Shown: positions 23,880 to 32,679 of the stretch, piece after piece | Position numbering within the stretch: the first letter of the stretch is position 1 | Layout: each line of letters opens with the position of its first letter | Assembly: GCA_024347015.1 (NCBI GenBank) | Contig: AP024891.1 | Span: 1-64,000, forward strand | Length of the DNA stretch: 64,000 nt | Source: Vibrio pectenicida | GTDB lineage: Bacteria > Pseudomonadota > Gammaproteobacteria > Enterobacterales > Vibrionaceae | Direction of reading: 5' to 3' | The notes under the pieces: model-generated | The model's input: the letters and a program-made list of their open reading frames with translations, nothing else | Database searches by the model: none | What the model was told of the DNA's origin: nothing | Translations under genes and position numbers: made by a program

Positions 23880-24694
23880 TACACCGATGCTTTTCAGCCC
23901 TGATAACGCTTCTTATCTTACTGAGTCATTCTGCTGTGGCCAGTACGGAAAGAGCGATGCAATGGCAAGGCGCCCCTTTGCCTATAATGCTTAAAGTCAA
24001 ACAGGAAATGATCATCACTTTCGACAGTCCTGTTCGTGTGGCCATCCCCTCAAATCTTAAACCACTATTGAACGTCATGAGTTTAGGGACACGTGTATAC
24101 CTGACGGCGCAGTCGGATTTTGGCCCCCGTCGACTCCAGGTTGAACGGATCCATGATGGCCAACGTCTGTTGATAGACGTGCAGGCCAACCTTAAGGTAA
24201 ACGGGCTCCCTCTCGTCACCATCCATTTTGATGATGCGCCCGATGTGGCACCGGCTAAACATTCCGTTGATAAGTCTGTTGAGCTGAAAATGGACGGTTC
24301 GGCGTTATTGGTGCGCTTTGTCATGCAAACGCTATACGGTCCTGGTCATGCTATTGAGTCACTCCCTGGTGTGCAACGCTCACCCATGGGTCTGATGGAT
24401 AACCTCGCACTTTCCACTTTTCCGCTTTGGCAAATCACAGCGAAGCCTATCGCGGCATGGGCCTATCAGGATTGGGTCGTGACCGCTATTGAGTTAACTC
24501 ACCAAGGGGATGCCACTCTTAAACTTGATCCGCGTCAACTCACTTTAGGACAAGGGTGCAAACTCAAGCGTTGCATGGCCACATTTGTCCACCCTGATTT
24601 AGGACCCGCTCATTCTGCCACAAAAACAACCACCGCACTGATAGCGACTCCTGGGCCACTCAAAAACTACTTGTATGAGGGCGCGTCATGGTAA
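23876..24694 (+). CDS. TIGR03749-family (PFL_4704) protein, TraK/VirB9-like
   Basis: A 272-residue exported protein starting at GTG, with signal peptide to about AVAS. The N-terminal half is beta-rich with 'MQWQGAPLPIMLKVKQEMII', and the rest is a strand-rich domain ending in 'LIATPGPLKNYLYEG'. Order and length fit PFL_4704, the counterpart of the TraK/VirB9 outer-membrane core subunit. It overlaps both neighbours. Confidence 0.85.
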   Translation: MIHRCFSALITLLILLSHSAVASTERAMQWQGAPLPIMLKVKQEMIITFDSPVRVAIPSNLKPLLNVMSLGTRVYLTAQSDFGPRRLQVERIHDGQRLLIDVQANLKVNGLPLVTIHFDDAPDVAPAKHSVDKSVELKMDGSALLVRFVMQTLYGPGHAIESLPGVQRSPMGLMDNLALSTFPLWQITAKPIAAWAYQDWVVTAIELTHQGDATLKLDPRQLTLGQGCKLKRCMATFVHPDLGPAHSATKTTTALIATPGPLKNYLYEGASW

Positions 24695-26106
24695 CTCGTA
24701 ATAAACTGGCACTTGGACTTGCCTGCCTATTGGTCGCGATCGTCTTGATTTCTATCCTAGATGGCAAGCGAGAAACCCAGCCCGCTGCGTTATCTGAGTC
24801 CAACGATTCATCACAACCCGTCATTGTGGATGCACAAGCCTTAGGCGGCGCGTTCAAAGATGGGGCTGTCGATACGCTCAGAACCCTAGCCGCCACCATG
24901 ACCATCACCAAGCAAGAGAATGAGGACCTAAAAGGAGAGCTTGAAAGTGCCAACAAAATATTAGGCCAACAAAAAGAGAAAACGCGTACGTTAGAAGACA
25001 ACCTCAGCACATTAACTCAGAGGCTCACGCAACTCGATGATCGCATAAGAAAAGATTACCAATCTCTTAAAAACAAACAGCGCCCTATCTTGAGTCAATC
25101 AACCACCACCGATTGTGACGATCCCACTTACCAAGCACTTGGTCTTGGGGATACCGATTGTCAGTGGAATGCCGCGTCATCATCCAATAATAATACGCAT
25201 CAATCTGTCGAGGAGACTTGGGTATGGGTCAATCCGTTGAATGCTCAACTTGACGATAATGGAAACATGATCCGCACTGAAACCACACAACCAAGCGTGG
25301 CTTCAACATTAGGCACAACCTCATCACTGGCTAACGATTCAAATACTTCATTCGCCATGCCGCTGTATTCTCTTCACCCAGGCGCTGTTCTTGCCGATGC
25401 CAACGCCATGACCGCATTGATGGGCCGAGTCCCTATCGATGGCCAAGTCACCGACCCTTACCCATTTTCGATGATCATTGGGCCTGAGAACTTGTTGGCT
25501 AACGGCATGACACTGCCAGAAGTCAAAGGCGCTATCGTGACCGGCACCGTAACCGGTGATTGGAGCTTATCGTGCGTTCGAGGAGCAGTCGAAACCTTTT
25601 CTCTAATTTTGGAAAACGGTGAAATCATCAATTATCCAGAAAAAATGGAAGGCGTCATTCAAGGGGATTTTGATGGATCAGAAATCAAAACCCAGGATTT
25701 GGGCTATCTGGCCGATCCAACAGGTAATCCGTGTATTAGTGGCCGTCGCATTAGTAATGCTCCCGAGTATTTAACCAGCAAAGGCTTACTTGATGCCGCG
25801 ACTGCCGCCGCTAATGCCGTGGCGATTTCCCAACAAACCATCAGTGTGGATGGCTCAACCAGCACCTCTGCTTTGACAGGGAGTGCCACAAAAAATGCCG
25901 TTGCTCAAGCCAGTGCAGCCAGCGCTCAAACGGTGTCGGATTTCATTCAATCTCGCATGGGCATGAGCTTTGACATCATCTATGTCGAGCCTGGTGTTCA
26001 AGCAGCCATTCACCTGAGACAACCCATTACGTTGCACCGCTCAGAGACACCCCGTTACGTGCGCTCTCCACAACTGACAACAAGAGGTCATTATGCGCTT
26101 CCTTAA
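24688..26106 (+). CDS. TIGR03752-family (PFL_4705) protein, TraB/VirB10-like
   Basis: A 472-residue protein: one N-terminal membrane helix (about 5-25), then a coiled coil (about 70-125, 'LESANKILGQQKEKTRTLED'), then a low-complexity linker, then a C-terminal beta-barrel domain. 'AIVTGTVTGDWSLSCVRG' and the 'EPGVQAAIHLRQPITLH' end mark the VirB10-like fold. It spans the periplasm and gates the channel. Ala-rich stretch near 370-420 may form the outer-membrane helices. Overlaps the lipoprotein gene by 14 bp. Confidence 0.9.
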   Translation: MVTRNKLALGLACLLVAIVLISILDGKRETQPAALSESNDSSQPVIVDAQALGGAFKDGAVDTLRTLAATMTITKQENEDLKGELESANKILGQQKEKTRTLEDNLSTLTQRLTQLDDRIRKDYQSLKNKQRPILSQSTTTDCDDPTYQALGLGDTDCQWNAASSSNNNTHQSVEETWVWVNPLNAQLDDNGNMIRTETTQPSVASTLGTTSSLANDSNTSFAMPLYSLHPGAVLADANAMTALMGRVPIDGQVTDPYPFSMIIGPENLLANGMTLPEVKGAIVTGTVTGDWSLSCVRGAVETFSLILENGEIINYPEKMEGVIQGDFDGSEIKTQDLGYLADPTGNPCISGRRISNAPEYLTSKGLLDAATAAANAVAISQQTISVDGSTSTSALTGSATKNAVAQASAASAQTVSDFIQSRMGMSFDIIYVEPGVQAAIHLRQPITLHRSETPRYVRSPQLTTRGHYALP

Positions 26107-26461
26107 TACACCTTGCCGATACGCTCTTTTTAGTGCACTTCTCAGCTTAAGTGGATGCTCTACTAATCAAGAAGCCATATTGCCTCAACCTGACACCGAT
26201 GTGGTTTCCATCTGGAAACAAAAAATGGGTCAAGAGGCTATCCCTTCCTATCAAAATAATCGTTCTCTTTCAGTCCGTGCTGAAATACGCCGGCAAAGTG
26301 ACTATATTCGAGATGAGGTCCGAGACACACGAAAGCAGTTTCCTAGGATTGCGAACCCTGATGTGGTGTTATATGTCTTTCCACACCGGAGCGGGGCGCT
26401 CCCTGTACCAGGTTACACGACGGTTTTTCCATTGTACGAACGGGTGCATTACGAGTTGTAG
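26093..26461 (+). CDS. TIGR03751-family conjugation lipoprotein (VirB7/TraV-like)
   Basis: The 122-residue protein has a lipoprotein signal with lipobox LSGC (Cys at about 19), a polar middle 'VVSIWKQKMGQEAIPSYQNN' and a C-terminal 'NPDVVLYVFPHRSGALPVPG' segment typical of TIGR03751. It likely anchors the core complex to the outer membrane. It is the last gene of tra operon 2; a hairpin follows 12 bp later. In intact MPF_G loci the TraC ATPase gene comes next, but here 6.3 kb of cargo separates them. Confidence 0.85.
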   Translation: MRFLNTPCRYALFSALLSLSGCSTNQEAILPQPDTDVVSIWKQKMGQEAIPSYQNNRSLSVRAEIRRQSDYIRDEVRDTRKQFPRIANPDVVLYVFPHRSGALPVPGYTTVFPLYERVHYEL

Positions 26462-26473
26462 GATATAAACGCT

Positions 26474-26494
26474 GAAGGGCCATAGCTGCCCTTC
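26474..26494 (+). terminator. Terminator-like hairpin after tra operon 2
   Basis: Perfect 7-bp stem GAAGGGC, loop CATAGCT, GCCCTTC, followed by ATTTC. Its position right after the lipoprotein gene supports an operon end. Confidence 0.65.
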
Positions 26495-26618
26495 ATTTCA
26501 ATGTTACACACCAATAAAATGCCCCATTCTGGGTTACGTGTCGAAGTTTGAGCAAAGATCATCGGATAGATTTGATATAGAAAATCTCATGGGTAACAAG
26601 AAGAAAGACCTAGCCCCA

Positions 26619-26657
26619 TAACACTCGCTCTAAATTTGCCTCAAAGCGCGGCGTTAT
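26619..26657 (+). other. Short attC-like site upstream of the HNH gene
   Basis: TAACACTCGCT at 26619 pairs imperfectly with AGCGCGGCGTTA near 26645-26656. The end GGCGTTAT is like the end of Vibrio VCR attC sites (GGGCGTTAT). The next gene starts 20 bp later and its stop lies in TAACAAAGC, as expected for an integron cassette. The site is shorter than normal and may be truncated. Confidence 0.45.
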
Positions 26658-26676
26658 ACATCACTGGATATTGCGA

Positions 26677-27777
26677 ATGACCTCAAATAGATTCTGTGTT
26701 TTTTGTGGAAACCTTCCAGACAAAAAGACTCGAGAACATATACTACCTCAGTGGCTGCTTGAGCTAACTGGAGATCCCAAAAGAGTAGTAAATTTTGGTA
26801 CCAATTTTGAAAATGGGCGAACTATTAGATTTGATTGGTCAAATTTCTGTGTACCAGCTTGTGAGATTTGCAATACGGAATACTCAAATCTAGAAAGTAG
26901 AGCTAAACCCTATGTTCTGAAATTACTTGCCAGAGATTCGCTCACAAGCATTGAATATGTTGATTTTATGGATTGGATGGATAAGGTTCGTGTAGGGCTT
27001 TGGATTCAGTATCATTTCATTCAAGGTAATCCCACAAATATTCAGCCCAGTTTCCATATTAATACGAGAATTGGTCAAAAAGATCGAATGATTGCTATCT
27101 ATCCACTCGAAGGTGACGGGGTTGGGTTAAATGCTCTAGGAGCAGAATCACTAATATTTCATAGTCAACCATCCTGTATGGGATTGAGAATTAATAATAT
27201 CCTGATCATGAATATGTCCAGTGATTTTTTGTTTTCTGGACGTTGTGGGTTCCCATTTCCTAAAAGCTGTTTCACTATGCTTGATGGCGAAAACCCTCAC
27301 ATGATGCATACTAGTGATTTTTCGGTCACTAGGAAAATCAAACATCCCCTTATAAGAAAGCAAATATTTAAACCCTCCATACATCTTTACCAACCGATTA
27401 TGAGCAAGTCCGAAGATAAGAGGTTTCAGTCAGGTTTCCTTGGTGATGTCAGCATCTTTGATTCATATTTGGCTAAACATACACTTTCACCTTACCCCTC
27501 TGGTAAAGGAATATTGTACTTTCAGCATTTGGACCGAGTAGAACCATTATATGATATTAATCAACCAATAGAGTTCGAGAGCTGTACAGGAATACATTCA
27601 AAGCCAATGTATACACTCGTACAGCAGATATATGAATTTCAAAATTTCATCTACAAAAAAGGAAAGTTTTTAGCAGAAGAGCGAGAGCTAGAACGGAATC
27701 ATGAAAAGAGAACAAAATTACTATTAAAGTGGAACAACAACGTTATTGCACATTACTCAAAAAGGAAAAATTCGTAA
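26677..27777 (+). CDS. HNH/zinc-finger endonuclease-like protein in an integron-type cassette
   Basis: The N-terminal 65 residues show the pattern CVFCG, then REHILPQWL, then CEICNTEYS: two CxxC pairs around a His, typical of HNH nucleases with a zinc finger. The remaining 300 residues are of unknown fold, with strands around 'FLFSGRCGFPFPKSCF' and a basic helical tail. The ATG at 26677 is chosen; a TTG two codons earlier is in frame. The stop codon is part of TAACAAAGC, resembling the start of an attC site. The gene is clearly more AT-rich than the tra genes. Function is probably DNA cleavage, possibly defence; no partner gene is evident. Confidence 0.6.
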   Translation: MTSNRFCVFCGNLPDKKTREHILPQWLLELTGDPKRVVNFGTNFENGRTIRFDWSNFCVPACEICNTEYSNLESRAKPYVLKLLARDSLTSIEYVDFMDWMDKVRVGLWIQYHFIQGNPTNIQPSFHINTRIGQKDRMIAIYPLEGDGVGLNALGAESLIFHSQPSCMGLRINNILIMNMSSDFLFSGRCGFPFPKSCFTMLDGENPHMMHTSDFSVTRKIKHPLIRKQIFKPSIHLYQPIMSKSEDKRFQSGFLGDVSIFDSYLAKHTLSPYPSGKGILYFQHLDRVEPLYDINQPIEFESCTGIHSKPMYTLVQQIYEFQNFIYKKGKFLAEERELERNHEKRTKLLLKWNNNVIAHYSKRKNS

Positions 27778-27855
27778 CAAAGCAATTAGTTTTTCTATTT
27801 TATTGGTGCACTAATTACAAACCTCGCCAAAACATTTTTGTCCAGAAGTGAGCTG

Positions 27856-28007
27856 CTAACACCTTACTTTAGGTATATCTAACCACTTGGTCGTATATCG
27901 AGGGGTAAGCATTTCTCTTCGCATCCTCCATCTCTGCTCTATACCTTGGGAACCAATGAAAAGCGTATCAGTTCCATACCTATTATTGAGGCTATCAAAC
28001 ACTGATC
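27856..28007 (-). pseudogene. umuC: umuC C-terminal fragment cut off by the IS
   Basis: On the minus strand from the IS edge to the stop at 27856 it reads 'SVFDSLNNRYGTDTLFIGSQ' and then 'RMRREMLTPRYTTKWLDIP'. This matches the end of UmuC (E. coli: MDTLNAKEGRGTLYFAGQG, MLSPRYTTR). It is the tail of the gene whose N-terminal part lies beyond the IS at 29226-30190. About 50 codons of the middle are missing, judged against E. coli UmuC. Confidence 0.85.
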
Positions 28008-28065
28008 TGCTTTAATCCAACAGGACACTTTAATAAAGGAATATAATCCTACTATTGAGGTGACT

Positions 28066-28353
28066 ATGACAAAACGAAAAAACAGAAGTTATACCGATGA
28101 ATTTCGGCGAGAAGCGGTGGCGTTGATCACTGAACAAGGCTACAGCGTTTCAAGGGCGGCTGTATCTTTGGGTGTCACAGACAAGCTTCTTTACAACTGG
28201 AAAGCGAAATTTGAAGCTGAGAAATCCGGTTCAACGCTCTCTTCTGATGAACGAGCAGAGTTAATGCGGCTACGCAAGGAAAACAAAGAGTTAAGGATGG
28301 AAAAGGACATCCTAAAAAAGGCCAGCGCCCTGTTGCTAAAGGAAACCAAGTAG
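28066..28353 (+). CDS. IS3-family transposase OrfA
   Basis: A 95-residue helix-turn-helix protein: 'YTDEFRREAVALITEQGYSV' followed by 'SRAAVSLGVTDKLLYNW', then a leucine-zipper-like helix ('ELMRLRKENKELRMEKDILK'). It binds the IS ends. GAGG lies five bases before the ATG at 28066; a GTG two codons upstream is possible. Near its end an A6G heptamer (28314-28320) allows -1 frameshifting into orfB to make the OrfAB transposase. Confidence 0.9.
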   Translation: MTKRKNRSYTDEFRREAVALITEQGYSVSRAAVSLGVTDKLLYNWKAKFEAEKSGSTLSSDERAELMRLRKENKELRMEKDILKKASALLLKETK

Positions 28354-28418
28354 CCTTTGAGACTATTAAACAACTGACTTCTGATTATCCTGTTACTCGT
28401 TTATGTAACAGCCTGAAT

Positions 28419-29213
28419 GTGAGTCGCTCAGCCTATTATGTGTGGTTGAAAAGGCCACCTCAGCGAATAACACAAGAGCAGTTACATCTATATCGTAGAG
28501 CAAAGGTGATATTCAAAGAAAGTCGACGTAGCTTGGGTTATCGAGAGCTGCGAAAACGGTTATGCAATGAGGGCTTTAAAGTCAGTGACTATGGCACACA
28601 AAAGCTGATGAACCAACTGGGCCTTGTCGTCACACAACGTATGGCGTACAAAGTGACCACAAAACGCAAGCATAGTGATACGGTCGCCGATAATTTGCTT
28701 AACCAAAACTTTAATCCAGTGGCACCAAACCAAGTCTGGGCTGGCGATGTGACGTATTTAAAGACGGGCGAAGGTTGGATGTATCTAGCCATTATTATGG
28801 ACTTATATTCACGGCGCATTGTGGGGTGGCACCTTGATAAACGCATGACCACGAACTTGGTGAGTAAAGCGATGATGAAAGCCTATAACCTACGCCAACC
28901 ACGTAAAGGCTTGGTGTTTCACTCAGACAGAGGGTCGCAATATACCAGTAAACGATATCGTAATTTACTGGCTAACTATGGAATAAGAGCCAGCATGGGT
29001 GATGTTGGAGCGTGTTGGGATAATGCGGTAGTTGAACGGTTCTTTGGTAGTCTGAAGCATGACTGGTTACTAAAAGTACCGCAACCAACGCGAGAGAACA
29101 TGAAAAATGATATATCAGCTTATATGCGATATTACAATTTAGATCGGCTACATACGTCTAACGGCGATATGTCACCGATCGATTATGAAAAGTCCTTTAG
29201 AAAAGTGTCCTGA
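28419..29213 (+). CDS. IS3-family transposase OrfB (DDE catalytic domain)
   Basis: The 264-residue frame carries the DDE core: Asp in 'WAGDVTYLKTGEGWMYLAII', Asp in 'GLVFHSDRGSQYTS', and Glu in 'WDNAVVERFFGSLKHDW', as in the IS3 subgroup. The frame stays open upstream to the slippery A6G, so the functional protein is the OrfAB fusion; OrfB alone starts at ATG 28419. It appears intact, so the IS is probably active. Confidence 0.9.
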   Translation: MSRSAYYVWLKRPPQRITQEQLHLYRRAKVIFKESRRSLGYRELRKRLCNEGFKVSDYGTQKLMNQLGLVVTQRMAYKVTTKRKHSDTVADNLLNQNFNPVAPNQVWAGDVTYLKTGEGWMYLAIIMDLYSRRIVGWHLDKRMTTNLVSKAMMKAYNLRQPRKGLVFHSDRGSQYTSKRYRNLLANYGIRASMGDVGACWDNAVVERFFGSLKHDWLLKVPQPTRENMKNDISAYMRYYNLDRLHTSNGDMSPIDYEKSFRKVS

Positions 29214-29225
29214 AAAAGTTGCGCA

Positions 29226-30190
29226 GAACAAAGTTTCATTGAATCAGAAGTGGGATAAGGGAATCGATGTACAACACGGAAACTACGAGGCTTATCATCA
29301 AATGGCGAACTAGAAGCAAAGCACAACATCACTTTACACAGCGACTTTTGTTTACGTACTTTACTGGCGGCGATAGCAGCATGTTTACTTAAAGCTTGTT
29401 CAAGCTCTTCAAGTTCTGTTATTCGTTTCCCGACACTACGAGTCGAGTAAATCTGCTTTTTATCTGCTCTAGCTGCATCCCAACCTTTGCAAGCGACACC
29501 ATTCAACTCACGAACCGTTCTTTCTACATCAACGGAGAATTCCCGCTGTGCTCTTTCTGGTGCGTACTGCGCCAAATCGTAAGCCGTACTTATGCCCATA
29601 TGTTTCAAACGAGCCGAAATACGTCTGCCAATTCCCCATACATCACTGACTTCTAATTTCTTCAATATTTCAATACGTTCTTTGTCATTGTCGATAACAC
29701 AAACGCCCTGATAGCCTCGAATCTTTTTAGCTGCATGGTTAGCAATTTTGGCAAGGGTCAGCGTTGTACCCATGCCAACACAAACAGGTAAACGACATTC
29801 TTTCCAAACGGTTCGTCTAATTAAAATTCCATGCTCTCGCAAATCTTTGATTGCAGGGTATGTTCGATGGAAAGACAGGAAAGACTCGTCAATAGAATAA
29901 ATGTGCTGGTCAGGTGCGAATCTCCCGATAACTTCCATCATTTTTGCTGACAAATCAGAATAGAGTTCATAGTTGGAGGAAAGTGCAATTACGCCTTTTA
30001 ATTCACATAAAGCCTTGACTTCAAAATAAGGTTTGAACTTAGGTATTCCGGCTTCCTTTGCTTGACGATTAGCTGCTACTACACAGCCATCATTGTTTGA
30101 TAGTACGACGAGAGGCTTGCCTCGCCACTCCGGACGAAAAACTTGCTCAGCACTACAGTAAAAAGAGTTAGCATCAATTAGCGCGTACAT
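29226..30190 (-). pseudogene. umuC: umuC N-terminal fragment (polymerase V subunit, disrupted)
   Basis: Starts MYALIDANSFYCSAEQVFRP at 30190, two bases after the umuD stop, and runs through 'SIDESFLSF' (catalytic acids of Y-family polymerases), 'GVGMGTTLTLAKIANHAAKK' and 'DVWGIGRRISARL'. At 'PYPTSDSMKL' it meets the IS. About 320 codons remain of about 420; the little-finger end, including the beta-clamp region, is gone. The frame continues a few codons into the IS and stops at 29183. The fragment keeps the polymerase active site, but a working Pol V is not expected. Confidence 0.9.
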
Positions 30191-30192
30191 GC

Positions 30193-30603
30193 TTAACCAG
30201 CAGAAGATAATAGATAGCTTGGTCGATGGCACCGAATTGAACGAATTACCACTCCTTCAATCGAAAACGTATCTTGAGAATTAATGTAGACAGGCATCAT
30301 TGTTTCATTTGCTGATAAAAGTAGTCGACGTGTCATATCGATCATTTTACAAATGAACTCACCGTTATAGTTAGCCACGATAACATCATGGTTTTGAACG
30401 GTGACATGTCGGTCAACAATCAACAAGTCACCATCAAATATGCCAATTTCCTGCATAGATTCACCCATTGCTTGCCCGATGAAAGTAGCACTAGGATGCT
30501 CAACTAATAGTTCGTCAAGGCTCATCCCCAGCTGAGCGTATTCTGCTGCTGGTGATTCAAAGCCTGTAATACCCGCACTTGCAAGGATTGGAATAACTTT
30601 CAT
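30193..30603 (-). CDS. umuD: UmuD-like SOS mutagenesis protein
   Basis: A 136-residue protein starting MKVIPILASAGITGFESPAA. The self-cleavage region resembles UmuD (GFPSPAADY in E. coli), here with Thr-Gly at the expected site instead of Cys-Gly. The catalytic Ser is in 'AMGESMQEIGI' and the Lys in 'GEFICKMIDM'. In SOS, RecA filaments trigger cleavage to UmuD', which joins UmuC in polymerase V. Here umuD is intact while umuC is broken, so UmuD' could only act with a host UmuC. It is preceded by a consensus LexA box at 30617-30632. The longer open frame to 30738 lacks family similarity. Confidence 0.9.
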   Translation of the reverse strand: MKVIPILASAGITGFESPAAEYAQLGMSLDELLVEHPSATFIGQAMGESMQEIGIFDGDLLIVDRHVTVQNHDVIVANYNGEFICKMIDMTRRLLLSANETMMPVYINSQDTFSIEGVVIRSIRCHRPSYLLSSAG

Positions 30604-30616
30604 AAACTCAAAATGA

Positions 30617-30632
30617 CTGTATGTACGTACAG
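30617..30632 (-). promoter_or_regulatory. LexA (SOS) box of umuDC
   Basis: CTGTATGTACGTACAG is a perfect CTG-N10-CAG with strong internal symmetry, 14 bp upstream of the umuD ATG. It is a close match to the gammaproteobacterial SOS consensus and should put umuD under LexA repression. Confidence 0.9.
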
Positions 30633-30918
30633 TTATTTTGGTGCTAAATGGTATCAGCGTCAAGAACGGTAGAAATAAAATAACGCACTTATGCACCAAA
30701 GCGTCTTTCAATGTTATTACGCATGTTGTGAAATGCACGTTGCGTAATCAACTCAAAACTGCCCCAAAGTCATTTAGCACGAGATTCTTGAACGCTTTCT
30801 CCTGTCATTTCTTGACCTACTTTTTGTAATAGCCGATCATGAGCGCAATTGAGTATTTACCCTAATGCATCAAACCGATAAAGTCGAAATTGGGTAAACG
30901 ATAATTCAACGATTAAAA

Positions 30919-31027
30919 GCTAACAAGCCACTCAAGCAGACAACTTAACCTTTGGTATTTTGGGTTTAAAGTTAAGTGCATTTTGCTATTTTATTCGAGG
31001 TCGCTGCTTAGCTCTGCTTTAGGTTAC
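30919..31027 (+). other. attC-like site upstream of a membrane-protein cassette
   Basis: Begins GCTAACAAGCCACTCAAG, typical of VCR-type left ends, holds an internal inverted repeat (ACTTAAC with GTTAAGT) and ends CTCTGCTTTAGGTTAC. The outer arms AAGCAGA and TCTGCTT also pair. The next gene starts 14 bp later behind AAAGGAG. It is a probable attC with an imperfect right core. Confidence 0.5.
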
Positions 31028-31040
31028 AAAGGAGATATGC

Positions 31041-31955
31041 TTGGACATTATCAAAGAAAACTATGTTAAATTTCCCATTTTGCTATATGTATTAGGGTTC
31101 GCTGTACATAATTCATACTTGTCTCTGTTTGGCAGTTATGAGTTTGAGTTGATTCAAGCTAGGTACATATTATCCGGTATTGGTTTTGTGGGTTTTTTCA
31201 GCGTTTGCGTAGTTTATATGTCATTCAATATCAACCCTTCATATTTACCAGATAATTATAGACTTAAGATTTTTCTTCCATGGTTGCTTCGAGTCTTTGC
31301 GTTGCCCGCTATTTTATATATGGTTTTGCATGGTACTCCGCCTACTAGCATCGAGAATCACTCAATAGATGAAATGGCACTTAGTATTTATCTGTTGCTG
31401 GGTTTTCTTATCGTAATTACGTCGTTATCAAATGTAATATACATGACCGAGAATGGTGAAGACTGGTATTCGAAAATGGTAAGAACACTAAGTTGTTGGG
31501 GATCAGTACCGTTTTTGGGGTTGTGCATATATGTGTCCGCTTACAATACAGAACTAAGATCATTAATAATGCTCATGCTGTTTTTTGTCTTTGGTTTTGT
31601 TGGCATGAGTATGAGGCATGCAGATCGAAAGCATAGTATAGAACCGGATTATCTTAACTCTGAGGCAGACGAAGAAGCCGAAAATTCATTTCAAATGGTT
31701 GTTGGGGTGCTAGCGCTTTGTTTTCTATGCTGGATAGCAATAAGTAAGTATTCAGAAGACATATATCCGTATATTCCTACTGCGCTAGGAGGTTCAAAAA
31801 TCGAATCGGCTATTTTACATACTGAAACGACCAGTTACTCGGTTGACGTGATTCAAGAAACAGGTAAATGGTTTTTAGTCAGAAACTCAGAAACTAGTCA
31901 AATTGAAAAGATTAGAACATCTATGGTGGACAAAGTCGTGTACATCGGGAACTGA
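31041..31955 (+). CDS. Multi-pass membrane protein in a probable integron cassette
   Basis: A 304-residue protein starting at TTG behind AAAGGAG. It has about seven hydrophobic helices (for example 12-30, 45-65, 77-100, 115-137, 155-172, 177-195, 222-240) and a C-terminal soluble domain rich in strands ('TSYSVDVIQETGKWFLVRNS'). I do not recognise the family. Position between two attC-like repeats and its AT-rich sequence suggest a cassette. A membrane effector is one possibility but there is no direct support. Confidence 0.6.
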   Translation: MDIIKENYVKFPILLYVLGFAVHNSYLSLFGSYEFELIQARYILSGIGFVGFFSVCVVYMSFNINPSYLPDNYRLKIFLPWLLRVFALPAILYMVLHGTPPTSIENHSIDEMALSIYLLLGFLIVITSLSNVIYMTENGEDWYSKMVRTLSCWGSVPFLGLCIYVSAYNTELRSLIMLMLFFVFGFVGMSMRHADRKHSIEPDYLNSEADEEAENSFQMVVGVLALCFLCWIAISKYSEDIYPYIPTALGGSKIESAILHTETTSYSVDVIQETGKWFLVRNSETSQIEKIRTSMVDKVVYIGN

Positions 31956-31977
31956 TTGCCTAGCATGAAATTTAAGA

Positions 31978-32049
31978 GTGATTCACAACGCTTGGCGCTC
32001 TCACCTCAAGGAACAATGGTTTAGCTAGGGTTTCTGCGTTGTTCATCAC
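31978..32049 (+). repeat. Inverted repeat, possible degenerate attC
   Basis: GTGATTCACAACGC at 31978-31991 pairs with GCGTTGTTCATCAC at 32036-32049 (12 of 14). CAACGC...GCGTTG is typical of Vibrio VCR sites. It lies just after the membrane-protein gene and before the next small gene, as expected for an attC, but canonical core sites are weak. Confidence 0.45.
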
Positions 32050-32087
32050 CCTAATTTGGTATTATAAATACGGAAGGAGTTCGTGGT

Positions 32088-32570
32088 TTGGAGGATTTAC
32101 TGATTAAGTTTGAAGACTTTATACGCAGGCTAATGGTGGGTAGAAAAGAGAGCAAGTTTGATAACTTGAATAAAGAACTTATTAAGAGGGAAAGGTCTAG
32201 AGATAGATTAAATGAAGAACTAATTGTCAGTCTTAAGTGTTTGGAGAAATCGCTTAATAAATTCTTTGGAACCAGAGGTTCGAATGTGGTTCTTGATCTG
32301 ACAACAGGGAAAAAGCGACGCGCTCCCCCTATTTATATACAACCTTCTATGAAAAGCTTGGATACGTTTGGCCAAAACAAGACGATAGAACTTTATATTT
32401 GGTTTAAGTTTAGAACTGTAAAGCATGCAGAGCTAATCACGGTGTTTTATGACGAAAAACGAATTAATTTCCGACTAGGCAGCAATGAAACAAGCGACAT
32501 TCAAGTGTTTTGCCCAATTGTACATGGTACTGTTGAAAGTTCACTAGGTCACCACGAAAAGTATTCATAA
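32088..32570 (+). CDS. Hypothetical cassette-type protein (160 aa)
   Basis: Starts at TTG with GGAAGGAG upstream. The N-terminal 70 residues are helical and charged (likely coiled coil, 'ELIKRERSRDRLNEELIVSL'), and the rest is strand-rich ('TIELYIWFKFRTVKHAELIT'). No family recognised. It is the last gene before the leader of tra operon 3. Confidence 0.5.
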   Translation: MEDLLIKFEDFIRRLMVGRKESKFDNLNKELIKRERSRDRLNEELIVSLKCLEKSLNKFFGTRGSNVVLDLTTGKKRRAPPIYIQPSMKSLDTFGQNKTIELYIWFKFRTVKHAELITVFYDEKRINFRLGSNETSDIQVFCPIVHGTVESSLGHHEKYS

Positions 32571-32679
32571 TAGCGTTTAAGACTTTAAGATACTTTTTTA
32601 CTAATCTGATAGCAGCGGTTTATGGGGACAATTCCTAACTCAGGACTGTCCAAATTTTACTTACCACATTATTTACCAC

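Larger units (their letters stand above)
28008..29225 (+). mobile_element. IS3-family insertion sequence (1218 bp) inserted in umuC
   Basis: The element starts TGCTTTAATCCAACAGGACAC and, read from the other side, TGCGCAACTTTTTCAGGACAC. The ends are TG...CA and share CAGGACACTTTN2TAAAGG, with 13 bases before CAGG on both sides. It carries orfA and orfB in -1 phase with a slippery A6G at 28314-28320. No short target duplication is seen (GATC on the left, GAAC on the right), in agreement with a deletion of flanking umuC sequence. Confidence 0.9.

Noticed and set aside
27780..29230. Simple IS insertion with target duplication
   Set aside because: The bases flanking the IS ends do not match (GATC and GAAC), and about 50 codons of umuC are missing, so it is not a clean insertion.
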